From Pseudomonadota bacterium (lineage in GTDB: Bacteria > Pseudomonadota > Alphaproteobacteria > Parvibaculales > Parvibaculaceae): a stretch of 6,694 nucleotides of DNA. The notes under the pieces were generated by a model. It made no database searches and had not been told where the DNA came from. It saw only the letters and a list, made by a program, of their open reading frames with translations. Made by a program: the position numbers and the translations under genes. Where the stretch lies: contig JAJXZC010000096.1 of assembly GCA_021780275.1 (NCBI GenBank), positions 1 through 6,694 of the forward strand. The letters run 5' to 3'. Of the stretch, positions 5,143 through 6,694 are shown one piece after another (the stretch's first letter is position 1; each line of letters begins with the position of its first letter).

Positions 5143-6315
5143 ATGTCCTGCCTCTACTGCAATCGGCCTGGCCCCTTCACCGACGAGCACATTCTCACCC
5201 GCGCCTTCTCCGGTCCCGGCGAGGATTGGGTGCTGAAGGATTTGGTCTGCGACCCCTGCAACCAACTGTTCCGGACGTACGAGCGAGCTTGGACCTCTGC
5301 ACCGGGAGAGGCGACCGCGCGTATCTTCTTCGGCCCGGCGGGTCGCAACCGAGCGGGCCAAGCCTACCAGGTCCACCCGTCCGAGCACATTTTCTTCGTC
5401 TCCCCTGACGATCCGGTCGCCTACGAGGTTGACATCTTACGCGGGATCGAACCCCGCTTTCGGCCGCAGTTTGTGCTAGCCCCAACCGGGCTGATGCTAA
5501 GGGCATCGTCTATGGATGACGTCGCGCGTTTCAAGACTGCGCTTGATGCGTTCCTACCGAATCGGCGCGAAATAACGGTGCAGAAGCGTCGCTTCCATGG
5601 CGATAATCGCTTCCGGATCGCCGTGCTGTCCAAGGACGATACTTTCTCTATCGAGCGCTTCGAGATGCGTCGCAAGCCAGCCGAAGCGTGGTACGACCGT
5701 TTTCCTGAAGGCTTACAGGTCGGGCGAGACCCACGCGTCTCCGTCGACGCCCATGGTCGCCTGCGCGTTAGGGCAGAGAGGCTGCGGGATATTTCCGGTC
5801 TATTCTCGACGCTGATTGGTCAGGGTCGCGTCAGCGACACGGGCGGAAGTTACGAGGCGGGTCGATACAAGTTGGCAGTACGGTCAGTCTACGACATCAG
5901 CAAAGTTCAACGTGCCATCGCCAAGACGGCCGTCAATTTCGCCGTCGCGACGCAAGGTGCCGACTCAATTGCCGCGGATAGCTTCCGTCCGATCCTCGAC
6001 TATTGCATCGGCCGCAAAAATGCTCCGACCACGACACCGTTTGTCGGGTCGCTCGACGGACCAAGCGGCATTGCACAGGTCGATGCGGCTGTTCCAGAGG
6101 TACACGCGCTGGCTCTGACCAGCAATGGCCGCAAAATCGTCGGGCTCGTCAGACTGTACGGCGGGCCTATTTACCGGGTGCATCTCGGTCCAGCGCCGAT
6201 GGGCGCGCGGCCGTTCACCGAATGCGTCTGGATCGACTACGAAGGTCCCGGCCGCGTGCGGCCGTTCACCTATCCGGCGAAGAGGAGTTTTGCCGGCCAA
6301 GCGGAAGCGAAGTGA
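5143..6315 (+). CDS. HNH endonuclease-type zinc protein with large uncharacterised C-terminal region
   Basis: A 390-residue protein. Seen at the N-terminus: CLYCN (C3, C6), DEHILTRAF (E15, H16), then LVCDPCNQLF (C36, C39, N40). Two CxxC pairs around an EHI and a CN are the HNH_5-type zinc-bound beta-beta-alpha nuclease core, in which the His activates water and binds the metal. Residues 50-390 match no domain I can name; RAIAKTAVNFAVATQG (257-272) and a beta-rich end (VHALALTSNGRKIVGLVRLY, 320-339) suggest a folded module that may recognise a target or a partner. There is no signal peptide or membrane segment. The ATG at 5143 is placed directly before the HNH motif, so no shorter start fits; its Shine-Dalgarno is poor. 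It stands alone, between a hairpin at 4905 and a terminator at 6397. By eye its GC content is lower than that of the oxidoreductase, suggesting transfer. Such stand-alone HNH proteins occur in defence islands and mobile elements, but a defence role is inference. Confidence 0.8.
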   Translation: MSCLYCNRPGPFTDEHILTRAFSGPGEDWVLKDLVCDPCNQLFRTYERAWTSAPGEATARIFFGPAGRNRAGQAYQVHPSEHIFFVSPDDPVAYEVDILRGIEPRFRPQFVLAPTGLMLRASSMDDVARFKTALDAFLPNRREITVQKRRFHGDNRFRIAVLSKDDTFSIERFEMRRKPAEAWYDRFPEGLQVGRDPRVSVDAHGRLRVRAERLRDISGLFSTLIGQGRVSDTGGSYEAGRYKLAVRSVYDISKVQRAIAKTAVNFAVATQGADSIAADSFRPILDYCIGRKNAPTTTPFVGSLDGPSGIAQVDAAVPEVHALALTSNGRKIVGLVRLYGGPIYRVHLGPAPMGARPFTECVWIDYEGPGRVRPFTYPAKRSFAGQAEAK

Positions 6316-6396
6316 TAGTCACGGTCGTCATCCATCCGCTATCGCGTCGTCGACAAGCTCGCAGTCGGCACTTCGAGCGGCGACTGAGACGCATAC

Positions 6397-6424
6397 GAGA
6401 GGCGGTAGCGCCGCCTCTCATTTT
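6397..6424 (+). terminator. Intrinsic terminator after the HNH gene
   Basis: GAGAGGCGG (6397-6405) pairs perfectly with CCGCCTCTC (6411-6419) around a 5-nt loop and is followed by ATTTT (6420-6424). A strong GC stem with a T run 80 nt after the HNH stop makes this the best terminator in the window. It also shields the convergent HU gene. Confidence 0.75.
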
Positions 6425-6482
6425 GCCCGACTGGCGTCGACCCCATCCACCGGCGGTCGCCATCGTCGCTCCAGAGTAACAG

Positions 6483-6694
6483 CTACCGCGTAGCGGCTGT
6501 CTTGAGTTTCGACAGGGCGCGAATCTTCACGCGGACGCTCGCAGGCTTGGCGGCGGCCTTGATCATCTCGCCGGTCGCGGGATTGCGAACGAGCGTGCCG
6601 GCCTTGCGCGCGGGCACCTTGCGCAGCGTGACTTTCACAAGACCGGGCAGGACGAACTCGCCGACGCCGCGCGGATGGACGGATCCGACAAACA
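6483..6694 (-). CDS. HU-family DNA-binding protein, C-terminal part (5' end outside window)
   Basis: Sixty-nine C-terminal residues before a TAG at 6485-6483, reading GVGEFVLPGLVKVTLRKVPA, then GTLVRNPATGEMIKAAAKPA and VRVKIRALSKLKTAATR. The RNPATGE block is the HU/IHF beta-arm signature whose proline intercalates in bent DNA, and the GEFxLPG turn and the VRVK-LSKLK end fit the HU saddle and last helix. HU proteins dimerise, bend DNA and organise the nucleoid, and assist recombination and transposition. The ATG and helical N-terminal half lie beyond the window edge; many alphaproteobacterial members also carry a Lys/Ala-rich N-terminal extension, which cannot be checked here. The gene converges on the HNH gene. 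A small inverted repeat (GCTAC/GTAGC at 6482-6494) overlaps its stop codon. The chromosomal housekeeping copy and a mobile-element copy cannot be told apart. Confidence 0.88.
   Translation of the reverse strand, partial: FVGSVHPRGVGEFVLPGLVKVTLRKVPARKAGTLVRNPATGEMIKAAAKPASVRVKIRALSKLKTAATR

Noticed and set aside
1..6694. CRISPR array, rRNA or complete tRNA genes
   Set aside because: No regularly spaced repeats and no complete tRNA or rRNA signatures were found on reading either strand.

Overview
The window looks like an accessory stretch of an alphaproteobacterial, probably Hyphomicrobiales-type, chromosome or large plasmid. The DNA is GC-rich. It carries a DUF736 protein, a family common in mobile regions of that group, a luciferase-like flavin oxidoreductase, and the C-terminal part of an alphaproteobacterial-style HU protein. 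The genus cannot be fixed from the sequence.

Left part (1-1997, + strand): a short prokaryotic Argonaute (pAgo) operon cut by the window edge. The first reading frame is open from base 1 and looks like the C-terminal end of an APAZ-domain protein, the obligate partner of short pAgos, ending in a strikingly acidic tail. Its stop overlaps the start of a 504-residue MID-PIWI Argonaute by 4 nt (GTGA). The Argonaute lacks the PIWI catalytic residues, so killing or signalling activity must lie in the effector domain fused to APAZ. That domain (SIR2, TIR or nuclease in known systems) lies upstream of the window, so the system type cannot be settled here.

Middle part (1998-4890): a convergent LLM-class flavin-dependent oxidoreductase on the - strand (2198-3220), possibly preceded by a small ORF and a sigma70-like promoter. 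It is followed by a divergent + strand module: a 52-residue coiled-coil protein with a very strong Shine-Dalgarno, about 720 nt without a convincing gene but full of inverted repeats, and a DUF736 gene with a terminator-like hairpin behind it.

Right part (4891-6694): a + strand gene of 390 residues with an N-terminal zinc-type HNH nuclease motif and a large uncharacterised remainder, a good intrinsic terminator, and, converging from the right edge, the C-terminal end of an HU-family DNA-binding protein.

The pAgo operon and the HNH gene have by eye a lower GC content than the oxidoreductase between them, as expected for acquired defence genes. The genes do not form one pathway; the only clear functional unit is the APAZ-protein/pAgo pair. 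The most notable points are this split defence operon, the acidic APAZ tail, the structured leader before DUF736, and the uncharacterised HNH protein.
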